Assembly (NCBI GenBank): GCA_963556145.1
Contig: OY744467.1
Location: 5,580,001-5,644,000, forward strand
Source of the DNA: Hygrocybe punicea
Lineage: Eukaryota; Basidiomycota; Agaricomycetes; Agaricales; Hygrophoraceae
Reading direction: 5' to 3'
DNA length: 64,000 bases
Shown piece after piece: positions 20,793 through 34,783 of this stretch. A model generated the notes under the pieces. That model saw nothing but the letters and a program-made list of their open reading frames with translations. It was not told the origin of the DNA and made no database searches. Both the position numbers and the translations under genes were made by a program. Every line of letters starts with the position of its first letter. The stretch's first letter is position 1.

Positions 20793-22090
20793 AGGCTGAC
20801 CAGGACATTAGTTCAGCCCACAGCACCGCTGCCAACCCCTCCCCCTCCAGACGGAGCCGAGAGTACAAGCGGTTAACCGATGCTCGCAGGAGGTCTGGGT
20901 CTCCACCCCGGCCTCGCGACAGCCGAGGATGTCCGGAAAAGAAGTCGGATTTTCGGGCAGGCGCAGGCAGTGGGGGCTACTCTGCCTGCGCCGTATGCCT
21001 GGGTCGCAACCCCCACAGAATTGTGGAATGCGCCGCAACGCATACCTGGGATGGACTCCACCTCGCGCTCGCACAGCGCGTCAACAAGTCCCTCGTACTC
21101 CGCGATGGCCGCCCCATCTGTGTCGACTTCCAACGCGTGGCCGGCTGCACCAGCACCCGCCACGACAATCGTCACCTCTGCTCCGGATGTGGTCATACCA
21201 CTCATGGCGCACAAGGCTGTCCTCGAGCGCAGAAGGCATCAAGCCCTCACTCCCTATAAACCGGATGCTTGGGAAGCGCTACTCCGTTCAAATAGCATCT
21301 GGCCTCGCTATGATCATCTCCCTCAAAGTATGCGATACGGTTTCAATCTTGAGATACCCACCATTTCACGCACCCAAGCCCCACCCAACAAAGACTCCAT
21401 CATTGAACATAGCTCCGAATTCCAAAAAATCATATCCAAAGAGCTGTCCAAAGGCCGATACCTGGGACCCTTTTCTCAGTCAACTCTCGAGACGCTCATC
21501 GGCCCCTTCCAGACGGCCCCCTTTGGCATCATACCCAAACCAGGCCGACCGAATCACTTCCGCAACGTACAAAACTATTCATTCCCTCATAAGACCTCAC
21601 CAAAATTCCCGAGTCCCTCTATCAACTCCCAGATCAACTCGGACCGCTTCCCCAGCACCTGGGGGACTTTCTCAATCGTCTCCTTACTCATCTCACGCCT
21701 TCCCCCCGGCTCTCAGGCAGCCACGAGAGACGTGGCAGAGGCATACCGGACGATCCCCCTGCACCCCTCCCAATGGCCAGGTGCCATCGTCCGACTCGCT
21801 GCCGACGAATTCTGCATCGACACCGCCACCTGCTTCGGGGTTGCACCATCAGCCGGAGTGTATGGCTCCGTCAGCGATGCAGGCACCGAGCTATTCCGCT
21901 GCCATGGGATGGCACCTCTCTCCAAATGGGTCGACGACCACATCTTCTTCCAGATCCTTTGAGAACGCCTCCACGAATACAACACGCGCCGCAGAGACTG
22001 GCACGCCGACATTGCCCCCCGTGGCCGACATCACGATGGTGGGCGCCTCTGGTTTGGTGGCAGAGTTTTCCCCGATGGCACGCTGGAAGA
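20793..22090 (+). pseudogene. DIRS-like zinc-knuckle and reverse transcriptase
   Basis: The exon after the intron encodes a Cys-rich knuckle pair (SACAVCLGRNPHRIVECAA, HLCSGCGHTTHGAQGCP). Near 21240 the frame changes and the RT begins: PYKPDAWEALL, GRYLGPFSQSTLETLIGPFQ, FGIIPKPGRPNHFRNVQNYS, SINSQINSDRFPSTWGTFSI, GSQAATRDVAEAYRTIPLHP and the catalytic-loop equivalent LSKWVDDHIFF. A TGA at 21961 interrupts it, after which the same frame continues (ERLHEYNTRRRDWHADIAPR, RLWFGGRVFPDGTLEEFD) until about 22090, where it is joined to recombinase sequence. Confidence 0.8.
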
Positions 22091-22129
22091 ATTCGACCTC
22101 TCACACGATCAGCTTTCATATCACGGCTG

Positions 22130-22370
22130 AAGGATATCAGCAAAGCACTGAAAATACCTCCCTTTCAGGGACATGGGATCCGTATTGGAGCCACACTTGA
22201 ACTCCTACTATGAGGCGTTCCCTTCGAGGTGGTAAAAACCATTGGTCGCTGGACCTCCGGCGCATTCCTAACATACCTACGCCAACACGCAGTAGTCATG
22301 GCCCCATATATGCAGGGAACGCCAATCCTGGAACCCTTCCTCCGCTATGCAATGCCACCTCCCCGCTAAA
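22130..22370 (+). pseudogene. Tyrosine recombinase C-terminal tail of the DIRS-like element
   Basis: Reads QGHGIRIGATLELLL, a TGA, then GVPFEVVKTIGRWTSGAFL and TYLRQHAVVMAPYMQGTP, ending PPR-stop at about 22370. H-x-I-R is the second Arg box, GRW and TYLRQH carry the last box and candidate nucleophile Tyr. The first half of the recombinase is missing. Confidence 0.7.
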
Positions 22371-22719
22371 CTGTGAGTAACTCACCCATCTCCTAATCAT
22401 TGGGAGTCCACTTCGCTTAACGCGTCACTGGGCTCCTAACATCTGGGAGTCGCAGCTCATTCGACTTCTCGATTAGGACTGGACACTGTTTTCGAGTTTG
22501 AAAAAACCCCTTCCTGTTTTTTCCCCCAAAAACTGAGTTTCTCGCTATACCACAGATTTGTTTCTCGTAACCACTTCCGAAACAAATTCCTTCTGCCAGA
22601 AACTTTGCCTGCACGGACATAGATATAGTTACACGTTATGCTTACAAAACGAGTCAACTCCGCTTGACTTATAATTACCATATTCACTGGCTGGCAACAC
22701 CCTCCGAGTCTAGTACATC
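22371..22719. promoter_or_regulatory. Upstream region of BOS1
   Basis: About 350 bp between the retroelement remnant and the BOS1 start. The two CTCCTAA...GGGAG hairpins (22390-22450) sit at its left. The retroelement therefore lies within about 350 bp of a housekeeping start codon. Confidence 0.4.
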
Positions 22720-23688
22720 ATGAATTCACTGTATACCCTGGGAGTCCGACAAACAAACTCGCTTCAAAGCGATTTGGAGCGCTTGCGGAACGGGGATACA
22801 TCAGCTCCCTTGCTCGGTGCGAGTCCATCCTTCTCTACTTCCTCGCAACGTATATATTACACACACCACTAACCAACCCGCACCACCGCCCCCCTTCCTT
22901 ATCGTTAGGGCAGATATCCGCTTCCCTTGCTGCCATGCACCGCACGGTCGACGACTACGACGCGATGGCCAAACGCGAGATCATCAAAGCAAAACAGGAA
23001 AAGGCACAAATGTGCGTTTTCTTTCCAATTAGGCATATACGCTACTGCTGAACAATGTTAACTTTTTTTCCTCTGACAGGCGTGTACAGAAATTTAGATC
23101 AGACTACACAGAGCTTCGTACACAGTTTGAGCGCCTGAAGAACGAAGCCGCCATCAACGCCGCCAACGCCAACGCCAGCGCCAACGCCAACGCCAACGCC
23201 AACACCAGCACCAGCACCGCCACTTCCGTGCGTCTCCCATTCTCACAACAATCGCAGATGATACACTCGCCTACCGCCGGCGCCGCCTCCTCCCCGTTCC
23301 GCACGCCGGCCGCAGCGTCGCATGCGCTGCACGAGCATACGTTCCTGCAAGAGACGGAATCGCGCCTGGATGACTTTCTAGCGCAGGGGCGGGAGGTGCT
23401 GGAGAACCTCGTGGACCAGCGGGCGGTGCTCAAGGGCACACAGCGCCGGTTGTTGGATGCGGCGAATGTACTTGGGCTTAGTAGGGATGTTATTGGGTGG
23501 ATCGAGCGGAGGAGGTGAGTTGTGTCGTTTTGTCAAAAACCTTTTTGCTGTGTGTGTGTGATGTGTGTAGTGGCGACTGACGTGATGTGTGATATGATAA
23601 CAACAGCATGCAGGATATGTATATCTTCATTGGAGGGGCGTTGTTCACATTTTTCTGCTTTTATCTGATTTGGCGGTATTTGGGGTGA
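22720..23688 (+). CDS. BOS1: Bos1/membrin-type Golgi SNARE
   Basis: Qb-SNARE for ER-to-Golgi vesicle fusion, C-terminally anchored in vesicle and cis-Golgi membranes. Coding exons 22720-22816, 22909-23011, 23080-23514, 23607-23688 give 238 residues, in phase with GT-AG introns. N-terminal helices read MNSLYTLGVRQTNSLQSDLE and MHRTVDDYDAMAKREIIKAK, then RVQKFRSDYTELRTQFERLK. A low-complexity Asn/Ala repeat (GCCAACGCCAAC, 23155-23220) is an unusual insert. The SNARE motif runs from ETESRLDDFLAQGREVLENL through LKGTQRRLLDAANVLGLSRD, and the tail anchor is YIFIGGALFTFFCFYLIWRY. The start was chosen because it lies in a well-conserved N-terminus. Its 3' end faces RRP17, 102 bp away. Confidence 0.92.
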
Positions 23689-23790
23689 AGGGGGGGCGCG
23701 TAAGTGACCTACGTAGCAATTTATAATAATAATGTCTCCATCACCTTTCTACCGATGTTGTAGCAGCAGCAGCAGTAGTAATGACTATGG

Positions 23791-24543
23791 CTACCGCTTC
23801 CCGGTCCTCTGACGTTTCTGGCCCGTTTCCATCCTGAGTGAGCAGTTCTTCGTTTGCGAGCGGTTCTTCGTTTTGTGGGCCTTTCCTGTGTGGTGCACCT
23901 TTTTCTGTTTTGCGTTGCTTCGCACGGATGTGGGTATGGATGCGGATGCGGATGTGGATGCTGATGCTGATGCTGGTCGTGCGTGGTCAGGTTTTGTTGG
24001 GTCTGGTGGGGTGCCGTGAATTAGAGAGTGGGGGTCAAAGTGGTCGATCACGGTGACGGTAGCGAGGTGTTGGTCGTCTTCGAAATGTTGGGGAATTTGA
24101 TCAGAAATTCCAGCCCAATCTTCTTCGTCATCATCATCATCATCATCATTGGTATTGCCTGTAAGTTTTGTGAGAACGGTGGGCTGGGGACTTGTGTGTG
24201 TATGTGACACACACCATAGGCGGTTTCGACGAGCGTAGCATTTTCAGCTGCGCGTTGTCTGAGTAGACGACGTTGCTGTTTGTTTAGGGTGAGCGGTGGA
24301 TACGACAACAACAAGTGGCGAGCCTCGGACCTCTGCGCGAGCCTGCAAGCGAAACTGGTGTTCTTTTTGGGCTGCTCGTTTTTTTGCAGCGAGGGTGCGG
24401 GCGAGTTTCCTGGAGTGAAATCCTGTGAGGAATTCGCTAGAAGAAGGGGGGGTGAATATTAATAAAAGAGGGCTGGATATAAAAAATAAATAAAAATACG
24501 TTCTGGCAATATCGTCGAATATGATCTTGTCCGACCGTGACAT
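23791..24543 (-). CDS. RRP17: Rrp17/Nop25-type nucleolar 5'-exonuclease family protein
   Basis: Nucleolar protein of the Nop25/Rrp17 family (PF09805), which in yeast trims pre-rRNA 5' ends during 60S assembly. Exons on the minus strand: 24543-24500, 24436-24331, 24275-24215, 24158-23791, giving 192 residues. Motifs: KIIFDDIART joined to EFLTGFHSRKLARTLAAKKR, then QRRLLRQRAAENATLVETAY, an Asp run, EEDWAGISDQ and LATVTVIDHFDP, and a basic tail (TGKAHKTKNRSQTKN). The third exon depends on recognising a 55-nt GT-AG intron (24276-24330); without it the gene seems frameshifted. A trinucleotide Asp repeat and Ser-Ala repeats (ASASASTSASAS) are low-complexity inserts. It diverges from the FAM72-like gene. 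Confidence 0.88.
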
Positions 24544-24602
24544 TGAAGCGAATACTTAATGACGTAATATTTAATAAAAACAAACCTCTCCTTCTCCCGC
24601 CC
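24544..24602. promoter_or_regulatory. 59-bp bidirectional intergenic region
   Basis: Only 59 bp separate the RRP17 start codon (minus) and the FAM72-like start codon (plus). TAATATTTAATAAAAAC near 24565-24583 is the only AT-rich element. Transcripts must overlap or have very short leaders. Confidence 0.6.
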
Positions 24603-25671
24603 ATGTTCCTCCCGTATCCACTCGCTCACAAGCTCTGGATCCTCGACTGTCGCTCCTGCGGCTCTTTCCTGACCAACCGTGGAATGAAGGTGCTATTTCT
24701 CTTCTCTTCTCTTCTCAACTCACCTTACTTTGCTAATCTAATCTAATCTGCCACTGCCAAGGCCGTCCTTCTCCTCCGTCCGAACGTCTCGCTGTTCTCA
24801 ACAGACGCTCTCCCAATAAACTGCTCCGCTTATTCTTCAAACCCGCTCGCCCTGCGTCCTCCTCCTTCCTTTCCGTCCTCTTCCTCTCGCACCTGCGATT
24901 GCCTCACCCAGACACTCTGCTGCCACCGCTGTGGAAACGCAGTCGGCTACGTGATTGTCCTCCCAGTACGTCTCCCCCTCCCCGCCTTCCACCTTGAGCA
25001 GCAGCATCTCACATCCATTCACAAAGTGCACTCGCTGTACTTCCTCCATCACAGCTACCCGCCGTGGGACAAACGGTCACCGGTTTGTTTTCCACTCTTC
25101 AGAACTCGTCGCAACGGAGCGACATTACATCCAAGATGAACCCGGCGTTATCCCGTACCACTTTCCTTTCCAACATACAGCTCCCTCCATCCCCGGGCCC
25201 CAACCCCCGTTCTTCTACACCTCGCCGGGCCCTCACTCCCCGCGTCCTCTCCTCATTCCATCCCTCTACACCAACTCCAACAGCAGCACCCCATCCTCCC
25301 CGGGATCAGACTACCTCTCCAGCCCCGTATTAGAAATCGCCGATGTGCCCCACTCCCCTGAGGGCTTTCCCTTCCACCAACACCACCCGCACACATCCTC
25401 CCCGCACCTCTCTCCCATGACACTCCAAATCCAACCACACCCGTTCGTCCCCTCACAGAGTCCCCCACACTCCCCCCTCTACACCGCCGCTGCCGCTGCC
25501 GCCGCCGCCGCCGAGAAGGATCCACCACCCGCACCACATGCCCTCCTCCGTCCAGGGGACGTCTTGTTCTGGCATAACCTCTCCCGGATCGGTGAGATCC
25601 CAGGTGTCGAGGAAGACCCGCGCGCACGGGGCCATGCGACGGCTGCTAACGCTCTGGGGTTTGACCGCTAG
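24603..25671 (+). CDS. FAM72-like zinc-binding protein
   Basis: Exons 24603-24689, 24762-24965 and 25027-25671 give 311 residues. The N-terminal half matches the FAM72 pattern of paired cysteines: LWILDCRSCGSFLTNRGMK, AVLLLRPNVSLFSTDALP, TCDCLTQTLCCHRCGNAVGY and, after the second intron, CTRCTSSITATRRGTNGHR-F-V-F. FAM72 proteins are small and of poorly known function; in vertebrates one antagonises uracil-DNA glycosylase UNG2. The C-terminal half (about residues 130-311) is Pro/Ser/His-rich and low complexity with an Ala run, then LLRPGDVLFWHNLSRIGEIP. The start was chosen as the first ATG in the conserved frame, 59 bp from RRP17. Confidence 0.78.
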
Positions 25672-28604
<2,933 letters not shown>

Positions 28605-29186
28605 ACACCTGAGGTGGCTCTCTTTCATATGATGCTTCGGTGGTATCGTTTCTGGATCTTGTACACTTGTCCTTGTGACCTTTGAATGAGCATTACGTAT
28701 TTTCGACTGCAAGTTCGGATGAGAACAGTGTCAACGTCTGCAATGCATCGGTACAGCCAGCGGCCGGCGCTTTCGTGATGCAGTGACAGATGGCAACAAA
28801 AGCCCGGAGTTTTGTGTCGTGATTCATGACACAAGACCCATGATGGCCCTATAGCAAGCGCGTTGTCGGCTTGACGACGAGTACTTGAATCTGTTACACT
28901 CGGAACATAATGCTGATAACCAAGTCCGTGCATAGCTTTTATCGGTAACAGGACGACGCTGAACGTTGAATTGTTGGCTATGCTTATTATGATCGGCCAG
29001 AACGCGCCGGTGGTTATGTTGGTATGTCGAGCCTGTGGCCTAATTGAATCTTGCGCAGATCTTATGCCTTTGCCCTTGATCCTTAACCCTGCAGTCTTCA
29101 ATGACAGTCGCCATCTCTGACCCTCTCCGACAGTGACCGGCTCCTAGTTTGTTTTATCATCTCAAGCACTTAGTGCTCTTTCATTC
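28605..29186. other. Intergenic region
   Basis: 3' UTR of polyubiquitin and leader of the DUF6533 gene. Open stretches here show no domain and are not supported as genes. Confidence 0.5.
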
Positions 29187-30805
29187 ATGTCTTTCTTTCC
29201 TACACGGTACCTGGTGGATGCCGACGTCAGCAGATATCTCAGTGGTAGGCACAGACCCAACCGTCGTGTGCTGCCCTTTTTTGACCCTTTGTTGTTCTCC
29301 CCTCTCCAGCCGTTGGCCTGGTAGCGCAACTCTACGACCATCTGTTAACCATTCCTGAAGAAGTTGCTCTCGTTTGGAAAGCGCCGTCATCATACCCCAA
29401 GTATGCCTTTCTGCTGAACCGGTACATTGTACCGGCTTTACTTCTTGCTGTCGCATATGGTGGATCCCAGCACTTGTTGTTATTCAGCCGTTGGGCTCAC
29501 CGTGATTTTTTTTCTTTCTTTCTCCGTAGCAAATTGCGGATTCTCTCTGGTCCCGTTTACGGATGCTGTGTGTATTTCAATTATAACCGCCTGAAATTTA
29601 TTGATTTAATTATTTCTAGGAGTAAGAAATAATATCATTTGCTGGAGCCCGCACACTTATCCAGCTGTAGATGCCGTCGTTTGCTAACCACTATGGCGGT
29701 CTTGGCTATTTTATCTCTGGCAGTCGCCAATGTTCTTGTACTTCTCCGGGTCGTCCTTCTTTGGGAAAACAACCGGGCAAGTCGGCATGCTATCCAGCTC
29801 TCGTCGAAGCATATCTGACGGTTCAACCCACACAGACCGTGAAAAAACTCATGACCACCGGTTTCATTTTGAGTTGGTGTACGACTTGTGCTTTCGTCAT
29901 TGCTACACTTGTGCGTCTGTATGGTATGTGTGTGTGGGTGCGTGGGTGTGGAGACATTGCATAATAATATCTCGTCGCACAGATTCCGTATATTACGGCA
30001 CCCATGTCAAAATGTGCGTCGCGGGAGTATCAACGAATTTATTGATCGGTGTCTGGGCGTCACCTGTAAGTGATTTTTTCTTGTATCATCGTTCCTTCAG
30101 ACGGTTTAATTCGGAGTCCTATGTTAGATGATATTCGAATTGCTGGTACTTATTTCCGTTTGCTGGAATGCCCTTGATCGGCCTACGCATGGCGACATGC
30201 CTCTAATGAGGGCCCTTCGGCGGGATGGAATCATGTTTTTCCTGGTGAGCTCTCTCAGGGGGGAATTCTACCACTTTTTCCATTGACACTTTTTGGAACC
30301 ACCGTAGGCTATGACGATACTGCGGGCAGCGAATCTAAGCCTTGCTGCAACGACTCGGCCGGAACTGTCTCTGTTGCTAATATTGTACGTTGGGGTTTTG
30401 AGCTATATTCTGAAACTGCCCGCTAATTGTTTGTTTGGCCCCATTGTCATTGTGCAGCTTTGTATGGTCATCAACCACGCTCGTCCTAAACCGTTCGCTT
30501 CTCAGTCTCCAGCGAGCGGAGGCCATGGACAGCCTTCGGGCCACCATCACTACGATGCCACGAGCCCAATCGCCGTTTGGGTTACTACGGCCTGATCAGC
30601 TGGACGATTATGTTTCTAATGTTGATGTATATGACGAGCTGGAAACGTGGCATTCTTTGAAGCTCAGCCGGGTCACGTCAACCAACTCCTGTGGGTTTTT
30701 ATTTTTCACAAATCCAATCTTTTATTCCTTGACCCGATAACTGACTTTTGTTTGTTTTGTCTGACTCATAAAGACTGGAACTGGAATGGGAGCAAGATAT
30801 TCTAG
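29187..30805 (+). CDS. DUF6533-family seven-helix membrane protein
   Basis: Multi-exon gene; first exons 29187-29244 and 29310 onward, last exon ending 30805. The DUF6533 signature is clear: LYDHLLTIPEEVALVWKAP followed by YPKYAFLLNRYIVPALLLAV. Further helices: MAVLAILSLAVANVLVLLRV with the usual LLWENNR; MTTGFILSWCTTCAFVIATL; MCVAGVSTNLLIGVWASP; IFELLVLISVCWNALDRPTH; LLLILYVGVLSYIL. The cytosolic tail begins STTLVLNRSLLSLQRAEAMD. These proteins are strongly expanded in Agaricomycetes and have no established function. Exact borders of the middle exons (29460-29900) remain uncertain. Confidence 0.8.
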
Positions 30806-31723
30806 CAAAAAAAAAAAACACGCCAATCGTTTTGTTTCATTTTGTATTTGATTGTAGTAATAGTATGCATACCTTTTTTTTTTTTTACGCTGCGCGATGA
30901 CTTGTCCTCTTCTAGTTTATTGCTTTCGTGTTTTCGCTTCGCTCGGCCCTTGCGTGGGCTGTGATCGGACTTTTGTTTTGTTTGCATAACCGGTGTCAAA
31001 ATTTCAAGTGCTCCAGTAACGCCCTATGATACGAGCGTCTTTTGATGTTTTCCAAAATGTTTTCCAAAAGAAACAAGTCCCCGGAAAGGCAGTGGGGGGT
31101 GGGCCGGATTTTATTTGTTTTGCACAGTTCTCGACACGATACATCACGACTACTAGTACTACTGCTATGTAGACATCTGTCAAAGATATAAAAAAAGAGC
31201 ACTGTCGACCGTACTAGTAACAAAGGGGTTGGGGTTGATCTAGCGTGAAAACATTACTTCCTAACGAAGTGGTGGCGGGGCATGTTGGGAAATTGGGAGT
31301 AGGTCCTAGGCATTCTTCGCTCGCCGCTCGGCATCAGATGAAGTCGTCTTAGTACTTGGGCCCAAGGTGAAGAGCACTGCAATTTTTTTTCCCGCTTTGA
31401 ACTTTGTTGTCGTCGTTCTCGATGAGGTACCGGACAAAGTAGAGAACTGGATGGGATGACCTAGCCTAGAGGGGATTCATTTTACCTTTTGGGCGAGCCT
31501 GAGGGAACATGGAGAATCCGATTGATGTGGTGTATCTCTGGATCGGGTTTGGGTAATCATAACCATAGTCGGGATTTTCGCTAGGAGCGGAGCAGTCCAT
31601 GGCGCGGCCGAATCACGGTCAATTGAACTATGGTTAGGGTTCCACTTGAATTTTTTTCGCCCGCTCACCGTCCAAGTACACATCGACCGTCACTTGGTGC
31701 ACCTTTGAATCCGACTAAACGAT
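30806..31723. other. Intergenic region
   Basis: 3' region of the DUF6533 gene (A-run at 30809, T-run at 30875) and eIF3c promoter. A repeated GTTTTCCAAAA at about 31048-31068. No gene seen. Confidence 0.5.
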
Positions 31724-34661
31724 ATGTCCCGCTTCTTCAGACAAGTTGGTGACTCCGATTCCGACTCGGAGGAGTCGGATGAGGAACTCATGAGCAGCGG
31801 AGACGAGGATGCTCCAAAGCCTGCTGCGACGTCGAAACCTGCTCTCTCTCGGTTCTTAAAGACTGCCGGGACGGACTCCAGCTCAAGTTCCGAATCAGAC
31901 GACGAGGATGACAATGACATGTCGGACGATGGCGGCAAACGGCAGAAGAGTGATTCAGAAGATGAGGAAAGCGATGTAGAGGTCAAACGGGTTATCAAAA
32001 GTGCTCAGGACAAACGGTTGGAGGCGATGGAGGTGACGGGGAAAGTAATGGATAACGCTCTCAAAATCAACGATTGGGTGGCCATTTCTACCGGTGAGTC
32101 TTCGCACAGACTACTGCTCCTTCACTTCCACTGAACCCCGTACGTAAGAATTTGACAAACTAAGCCGCTTGATTCAACGTCAGAACAACGTATCGGAACC
32201 TATCCCACCCTTCTACATCCGTACTCTGTCCAGTATGGAGTCTTCAATCGTTGCGGCCCTCGTCAAAGAAAAGGCTTCCGCAAGGAAAATGAATGCTACC
32301 AATGCGAAAGCTCTCACCGCGATGAAGCAAAAGATAAAAAAAGCTGTTAAAGAATACGAACAAGAAATCAAACAGTATCAGAAGGTGTGCTACGACCGTC
32401 ACTACTGCTGTTGTGATCTACATTCTCTCGTTAGGACCCTGCTGCCTTTGAGGCCGAATACGCTGCCGCTGCTGCCGGGCCTGAAGTATCCAGACCGTCA
32501 AGAGGGCCGGTGGATGCTGTGGTGGCCGCTGGTGATGAAGACACTGCTGATGATTATACCACTGTTGGCAAAGGGGGCAAGGCAATGCAATTCACTGCCG
32601 ACGGGATATTCAAGAACCTCCAACTTGTAAAAGAAGCACGTGGAAAGAAGGTATATATATATATTCGTTGATATCGTTTGCAATATCCGCTCACAGGTAG
32701 CATTGTAGAATACCGACAGAGCAGAGCAGATTCGGATTCTTGAGAAACTTCTCGAAGTCGCCGTTACATCCTATCAAAAAATCCGTGTGCTTCTAGCACT
32801 CGTCTCCTCGCGATTTGATTACAACTCTTCAGTTGCAACTCATATGCCTATCGAGCTATGGCTTTCAGCCCGACGTGAAGTTGACCAACTTGTTGCCATC
32901 GTTGCCACGAATCCATCGTACTCTGTTCAAGAAATCACCGACGATTACGACGAACTGCTGGAGCGAACTCCTGCGGAAGAGAAGGATGGAATTGTTCGGA
33001 TCCGAGGCAGTATTATCAGCTTTGTTGACCGTCTTGATGATGAATTCACGAAAAGTTTACAAAACATCGATCCTCACAGTACGGAGTATGTCGATCGGCT
33101 CAAAGACGAAAAGGTGCTCTACTGCACCATTTGTCGGGCTCAGGCGTTTTACGAGAAGACGAGACAAGATGATCCACTCTCGAGGGTCATAATGCGGCGA
33201 CTGGAGCACATATACTCTAAGGTAACGATTTGTTACTTCTCTATTCCTGATTTTAATAATTCTGCCAACACAGCCTGATGCCGTCGTCCAAGCCTTGGAG
33301 GCCGCTGCTGTCTATGAAGAAATAACTCCAAATGTGACACTTTCTGCGCAAGGCAATACGTCGGGATTGATACACGCACTTTGCGTTCACCTATATAAAG
33401 CTGGCAACTCGCTGCTTCGAACCAGGGCGATGCTGAGCCACATATATCATCACGCCTTACACAACGATTTCCATACTGCACGCGACATGCTTCTCATGTC
33501 ACACCTTCAAGAATCTGTCCATTCTGCTGACGTCGCCACTCAGATCCTGTACAACCGTACCGTTGTGCAACTAGGGCTTTGTGCTTTCAGGTGTGGTATG
33601 ATCAAAGAGGCGCAAGCCATGTTACAGGACATCTTCACCACCCAACGAGTGAAGGAGCTACTCGCCCAGGGTGTTCATCAACAACGTTTCCAGGTGTTGA
33701 CGGCAGAACAGGAGAAGGCCGAGAGGCAGCGACAGCTCCCATTTCACATGCACATCAATACTGAGTTGCTCGAGGCCGCGTTTTTGGTGTCGAGCATGTT
33801 GGTTGAGATTCCTTTCTTGGCTAGTATCGAATCCGAGGACCAAAGGAGGAAGGCGATATCTAAGCCATTCCGCCGTTTACTCGACTTTGCAGACCGACAG
33901 GTGTTTTCCGGTCCTCCTGAAAGTACACGGGACCACATTATGCAGGCTAGCAAGGCACTGCAGGATGGTGAGTGGGAGCAATGTCGAGATTTGATCCAGA
34001 ATATCAACATTTGGAGCTTGATGCCCGAAGCGGCATCCGTCAAGGAAATGCTGGCGAAGTGAGTCCATTAGTTTCTGGAATCAAATCTCTATCTGAACGG
34101 TATTATGTAGACGGATACAGGAGCAAGGGCTGAGAACGTACTTGTTTACTTACGCACCACATTATCGCACGCTCTCGTTATCCTTGCTATCCCGGACATT
34201 TTCCCTACCGTTACGCACAGTCACATCACTCGTTTCCAAAATGATTTGGAACGAGGAGCTATCAGCATCTTTGGACCAATCAGGCACCATCGTTGTTCTA
34301 CACCGAATTGAATCCTCACGAACTCAGCAACTGGCCCAAACGCTTGCCGAGAAGATTGGCGCCATGGTGGAACAAAATGAAAAGGCGCTTGATCTTAAAC
34401 TAGGTGGTACAGGTGGTTGGAATGACAGAGCTGATGGCGGTAAGGGAGAGAAACGAGGAGAACAGGCGCAGGGAGAGCGCAGAGGTGGAGATAGATCCCG
34501 AGGTACCCGAGGTGAGGCCTGCAGTTTAATAATTTTTACGCATCACCAACAAATCTGTTGTATATTCATTTTGCATTGTAGGTGGACGTGGAGGTCGAGG
34601 GTCCCGCTTTTCCCAGGGATTGGGGAACCAAATGTCGGGGCAAGCGTCACGACAATCGTAA
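31724..34661 (+). CDS. NIP1: Eukaryotic translation initiation factor 3 subunit C (eIF3c/Nip1)
   Basis: Core eIF3 subunit that binds eIF1/eIF5 and bridges the 40S ribosome during start-codon scanning. Coding exons 31724-32093, 32149-32384, 32435-32650, 32709-33221, 33274-34058, 34111-34511 and 34582-34661 give 866 residues, all in phase. The N-terminus is MSRFFRQVGDSDSDSEESDE with the family's acidic Ser/Asp/Glu tract. The middle contains EKLLEVAVTSYQKIRVLLAL, SLQNIDPHSTEYVDRLKDE and RAMLSHIYHHALHNDFHTAR. The PCI domain is at the C-terminal third (YAPHYRTLSLSLLSRTFSLP, VTSLVSKMIWNEELSASLDQ). The tail is RG-rich (GGRGGRGSRFSQGLGNQMSG). A two-gene transposon sits 68 bp after its stop codon, so its native 3' UTR is interrupted. 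Confidence 0.95.
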
Positions 34662-34783
34662 CACTGAATGGGTTGATCCACTACAATATTATGTAATTTA
34701 CATAATTTTGTTTACTCATACTGTAAATCACTAAAATGCAGGCTCCTGCCAAGCCTTGCTGAGGGGGTGAGGGCGGATTCCCA

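Larger units (their letters stand above)
19638..22370 (+). mobile_element. DIRS-like (tyrosine-recombinase) retrotransposon, decayed
   Basis: Gag-like ORF, zinc-knuckle domain, reverse transcriptase and tyrosine-recombinase tail in that order on the plus strand. The segment between RT and the recombinase tail is almost entirely missing, there is a frame change near 21240, and stops interrupt RT (21961) and the recombinase (about 22210). No LTRs, as expected for DIRS/Ngaro elements. Two small hairpins, CTCCTAATCATTGGGAG and CTCCTAACATCTGGGAG (22390-22450), just downstream may belong to the 3' split repeats. Confidence 0.8.

Noticed and set aside
20929..22200. 423-codon open frame, the longest in the window
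   Set aside because: It is a shadow of the DIRS-like gag/RT frames; the text has no domain, while the overlapping frame carries clear RT motifs.
24331..24380. Frameshift in RRP17
   Set aside because: A 55-nt GT-AG intron (24276-24330) restores the family motif QRRLLRQRAAENATLVETAYG-type ending without any base change.
28625..29101. 158-codon minus-strand open frame between polyubiquitin and the DUF6533 gene
   Set aside because: No domain, no splice or composition support; it lies in expected UTR and intergenic sequence.
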